Assembly (NCBI RefSeq): GCF_029255545.1
Contig: NZ_JANLJJ010000068.1
Coordinates: 105,774 to 139,430, forward strand
Source: Ferrovibrio sp.
GTDB taxonomy: Bacteria; Pseudomonadota; Alphaproteobacteria; Ferrovibrionales; Ferrovibrionaceae
Length of the DNA: 33,657 nucleotides
Direction: 5' to 3'
In this document: positions 31,164-33,657 of the stretch, piece by piece
Layout: every line of letters begins with the position of its first letter
How positions within the stretch are numbered: position 1 is the stretch's first letter
The notes under the pieces: generated by a model
The model's input: only the letters and a program-made list of their open reading frames with translations
Database searches by the model: none
Told to the model about the DNA's origin: nothing
Made by a program: the position numbers and the translations under genes

Positions 31164-31646
31164 ATGACGGGTCCCAATATCGGCCTCGTACTTGATCCGG
31201 ATCTGGGACACCTGCTGCCGGCGGCTCAGGACCTTCTGGCCTATTGGCAGGCCAATTGCGGCACGCGCGGTCTGCCAGACCGCAGCGCTTTCGATCCCAT
31301 TGCCCTGCGCCGCTATCTGGGCAACCTGGTGATTGCCGATATCGAGCGGAATGATCACACCGATGTGCGCTACCGCTACCGCCTGGTCGGCACCGATCTG
31401 GCCGAACGCAGCGGCCGCGATGTCACTGGCCGCTATTTCGACGAACTCTACGACCCCACTTCGCTTGCCGAGATGAAATACTGCTTCGGCTGGGTGGCGG
31501 AGCATAAAAGGCCGGCCCGGATTTTCGGCACCTTTCGCCATGCCAACCGCGCCTATCACAGCCTTGACGGCCTGTTCCTGCCCATCGCCACCAGCGGCGG
31601 CGGCGACGTGAACCAGGTTATCGGCTATATTGTGCCGACGAGCTGA
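31164..31646 (+). CDS. PAS_5-type single-domain protein
   Basis: This 160-residue protein resembles the alphaproteobacterial PAS_5 group. It has DLLAYWQANCGTRGLPDRSAFDPIALRRYLGNLVIADIE, then YRYRLVGTDLAERSGRDVTGRYFDELYD, and ends AYHSLDGLFLPIATSGG...VIGYIV. No output domain is present, so it probably signals to a partner. The start is ATG at 31164; ATG 31155 sits too close (2 bases) to the AGGAGG box. Its 3' end overlaps the convergent cyclase gene by 29 bases. A regulatory link with the cyclase is possible but only suggested by position. Confidence 0.85.
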   Translation: MTGPNIGLVLDPDLGHLLPAAQDLLAYWQANCGTRGLPDRSAFDPIALRRYLGNLVIADIERNDHTDVRYRYRLVGTDLAERSGRDVTGRYFDELYDPTSLAEMKYCFGWVAEHKRPARIFGTFRHANRAYHSLDGLFLPIATSGGGDVNQVIGYIVPTS

Positions 31647-32898
31647 TCGACGCGCCCCTGCCGAAAACCTCCTGCGGCTCGGCCAGTCCGCGCAGCGGAT
31701 GGAACCCCAGCGAAGCCAGTCCAGGGCCGGCGCCCGCCGCCTTGGCGAAGGACGCCGAGACGATCAGATTGCGGCCCAGCGAGGCGCAGAGATTCTCCAG
31801 CCGCGCCGCTTCGTTGACTGTCGGCCCGATCAGCGTGAAATCGAGCCGTGCGCCGGTGCCGACATTGCCATACATCACCTCGCCCCGATGCAGGGCGATG
31901 TCCAGCGCCAGAACCGGCTGCCCCGCCTGCTCGCGCGCCGCATTCAGCTGCGACACCGCGGCCAGCGCCTCATCGGCAGCGGCCAGCACCGACCGGCAGA
32001 CCGGCCCGGCATCCTGCCCGGCCTCCAGCTGGAAGCTCGCCAGCAGGCCGTCGCCGAGGAATTTCAGCACCTGGCCGCCATGGCTCTCGATGGCGGGGCC
32101 GAGACAATCGAAATAGGCATTGAGCGTCTCGATCAGGGGCTCGATCGCCAGCCGGTCCGCCAGCGCCGTGAAGCCGCGCAGATCGGCATACAGGATCGCG
32201 GCATCGATCTTCTGCGCCATGCCGCGCCGGATCGCGCCGCTGAGCACGCGTCGCGCCGCGTCACCGCCGAGATAGGCCGCAGTGACATCATGGCTGAGCT
32301 GCGTCAGAACGGCCGCCTTCACCGCCAGGGCCAGCAGCGGCACCAGGCGGCGCAGCCGGGTCAGGTGATCGTCGCTGAATCCGTCCGGCCGCGCCGTGGT
32401 GAAAGAGCTGATCATGCCGATGCCGGCAAACCGATCGGTGACGAACAGCCCCTGGTCGAAGGTCCAGCCGAAATTATGCGCCTGCGCGAACCAGTCGGTC
32501 AGCCCCTGACCGGCGAATTCGGCGAAGACCGGAAAATCGAAGTCCGGCGCCGGATCGACCAGCCGTTGACGCATTTCCGGCACATTGTTGGCAAGCATGT
32601 GGCGCAGCGGACTGGTCCGCCAGGCCTCCGGCTCATCGGCTGGCTCGCGGTGCGGCATGGCGTCGTTGCCGATCAGGCCGCCCTCTTCCACCCAGGTATA
32701 GCCGCGCGCCCGCACCAGGGGGTGCAGCGTCGCCATGCCGACGAACACGCGATGCAGTGGAATGCCCGCTTCCAGCGTCCGGCTGCAGAAATCGGTAACC
32801 AGCGTCTCGGGCGAAACATCGTCCAGGCCGGATTGCACCAGCCACATCGCCACCGGGATGTCGCTGGCCGGCATATGTTCGGTATTGGGAATCGTCAT
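31618..32898 (-). CDS. Class III adenylate/guanylate cyclase
   Basis: This 426-residue soluble cyclase has an N-terminal sensor-like half of about 210 residues without a recognised name and a C-terminal class III catalytic domain. Visible catalytic features are AAILYADLRGFTALADRL (first metal Asp), VLKFLGDGLLASF (second metal Asp), and RLDFTLIGPTVNEAARLE, which carries the base-selecting Asp-Phe-Thr and the transition-state Asn and Arg. The set points to ATP as substrate. It would provide cAMP for Crp-type proteins such as the one at 16681. It follows no other gene closely, but the sterol desaturase stop is 9 bases upstream, so both may share one mRNA. Confidence 0.92.
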   Translation of the reverse strand: MTIPNTEHMPASDIPVAMWLVQSGLDDVSPETLVTDFCSRTLEAGIPLHRVFVGMATLHPLVRARGYTWVEEGGLIGNDAMPHREPADEPEAWRTSPLRHMLANNVPEMRQRLVDPAPDFDFPVFAEFAGQGLTDWFAQAHNFGWTFDQGLFVTDRFAGIGMISSFTTARPDGFSDDHLTRLRRLVPLLALAVKAAVLTQLSHDVTAAYLGGDAARRVLSGAIRRGMAQKIDAAILYADLRGFTALADRLAIEPLIETLNAYFDCLGPAIESHGGQVLKFLGDGLLASFQLEAGQDAGPVCRSVLAAADEALAAVSQLNAAREQAGQPVLALDIALHRGEVMYGNVGTGARLDFTLIGPTVNEAARLENLCASLGRNLIVSASFAKAAGAGPGLASLGFHPLRGLAEPQEVFGRGASISSSAQYSR

Positions 32899-32907
32899 GC
32901 CGCCACC

Positions 32908-33657
32908 TTATACGGTCTCGCGGCGGATTTCCTGTGACGATGGTACGTTCTGGCGACGCAGGGGCTGCAGCAGCATGCGGTCGAGGCGCTGCTCGGCCGG
33001 ATCGCGGAAGTCGCGCAGGCCGATCACCATGCCGTCATGGCCATCGCGCGGCTGGGCCCGGTAGGTGCCAAACAGGCGGTCCCACCAGGGCAGGTTGAAA
33101 CCGTAATTGCTGTCGGTCTCGTCGCGATGCCACGAATGGTGCACCCGGTGCATGTCCGGCGTCACCACCACGGATCGCAACACCCGGTCCAGCCCCGCCG
33201 GCAGCGCCAGGTTGGCGTGATTGAACATCGAAGTGGCATTCAGCAGCAGTTCGAACAGCAGCACGCTTGCCGCCGGCGCCCCCAGCAGCAGCACGGCGAC
33301 CAGCTTGATGCCGAGCGACAGCAGGATTTCCACCGGATGGAAGCGCGCCCCCGTCGTGACGTCGATATCCAGGTCGGCATGGTGCATGCGATGCAGGCGC
33401 CAGAGCGGGGCGATTTTGTGGAAAGCCACATGCTGGCCATAGATCAGCAGATCGAAGGCCAGCACGCAGACCGTAATGGCGAGCCATGCCGGCGCGTCCA
33501 GCATATTGAACAGGCCGATACCCTGCCCGGATGCCCAGATGGCAATTCCGACGGCGGCTCCGGGCGCGACCAGCCGCAGCATCAGGGTGTTGAGCGCGGC
33601 AATGCCGAGATTGGCCGGCCAGCGCCGCAGCCGCCCGATGCTCAGCATCCGGCGTGG
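32908..33657 (-). CDS. Sterol desaturase/fatty acid hydroxylase family protein (5' end outside window)
   Basis: This di-iron membrane oxygenase family is marked by histidine boxes: HVAFH (HxxxH), HRMHH (HxxHH) and HRVHHS (HxxHH), plus NHAN between them. Three or four hydrophobic helices are visible. The frame stays open to the window edge (Pro-Arg-Arg before the ATG at 33648), and family members usually carry some 30-50 residues more at the N terminus, so this is probably partial. Members hydroxylate or desaturate lipids such as sterols, carotenoids or ornithine lipids; the substrate is unknown. It is upstream of the cyclase gene on the same strand with a 9-base gap. Confidence 0.87.
   Translation of the reverse strand, partial: PRRMLSIGRLRRWPANLGIAALNTLMLRLVAPGAAVGIAIWASGQGIGLFNMLDAPAWLAITVCVLAFDLLIYGQHVAFHKIAPLWRLHRMHHADLDIDVTTGARFHPVEILLSLGIKLVAVLLLGAPAASVLLFELLLNATSMFNHANLALPAGLDRVLRSVVVTPDMHRVHHSWHRDETDSNYGFNLPWWDRLFGTYRAQPRDGHDGMVIGLRDFRDPAEQRLDRMLLQPLRRQNVPSSQEIRRETV

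Overview
The window is a stretch of high-GC chromosomal DNA that reads like an alphaproteobacterium, probably Rhodospirillales or a near relative; this is an inference from gene content and style, not a database match. The signs are the cell-wall/replication run mltB-rlpA-dacA-tmk-holB, the very common ATGA/GTGA gene overlaps, a Zur-type Fur protein, a PAS_5-type one-domain protein, and two small conserved proteins of unknown function that look familiar from alphaproteobacteria. I see no insertion sequence, phage, plasmid or CRISPR features. Almost all of the sequence is coding, and most genes form tight operons.

Layout. 1-5421: start of an exported protein at the edge, a YqaA-type membrane protein coupled to an M20 peptidase, then the divergent metC-like lyase, a GNAT acetyltransferase and a crotonase, and a YbaK-type editing protein. 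5565-16668: the most coherent accessory locus. On the minus strand lies a complete branched-chain-amino-acid-type (HAAT) ABC importer, livK-G-F-H-M, followed by a translationally coupled alpha/beta hydrolase and a Zur-like gene. On the plus strand, divergent from livK, lie a TetR regulator, a PaaG-like crotonase, an acyl-CoA synthetase, a canonical MaoC hydratase, a second hot-dog protein that lacks the MaoC active site, and another alpha/beta hydrolase. The shared intergenic region carries two copies of a perfect inverted repeat (ACATGA-N8-TCATGT), the second over the tetR start codon, so one regulator probably controls uptake and catabolism of one organic acid whose identity the sequence does not give.

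16681-23572 (minus strand): an ElyC/YdcF-like protein, MltB-type transglycosylase, RlpA, D,D-carboxypeptidase, thymidylate kinase, DNA polymerase III delta prime, and then a Crp/Fnr regulator. 23684-26985 (plus strand): a PrpD-family protein, a small secreted protein with a striking extended -10 promoter that predicts a leaderless mRNA, an MBL-fold protein with altered metal ligands, tRNA-Ser(UGA), and a PhnA-like small protein. 26997-33657: a dCache-GGDEF diguanylate cyclase, a TauE/SafE permease, two small conserved unknowns, a cold-shock protein with a long structured leader and a clear terminator, a PAS_5-type protein that overlaps tail-to-tail with a class III adenylate/guanylate cyclase, and a sterol-desaturase-family protein cut by the window end.

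The best candidates for something undescribed are the TetR-controlled uptake/CoA-catabolism locus with its paired active and inactive MaoC proteins, the MBL-fold family with a changed active site, and the leaderless secreted protein.
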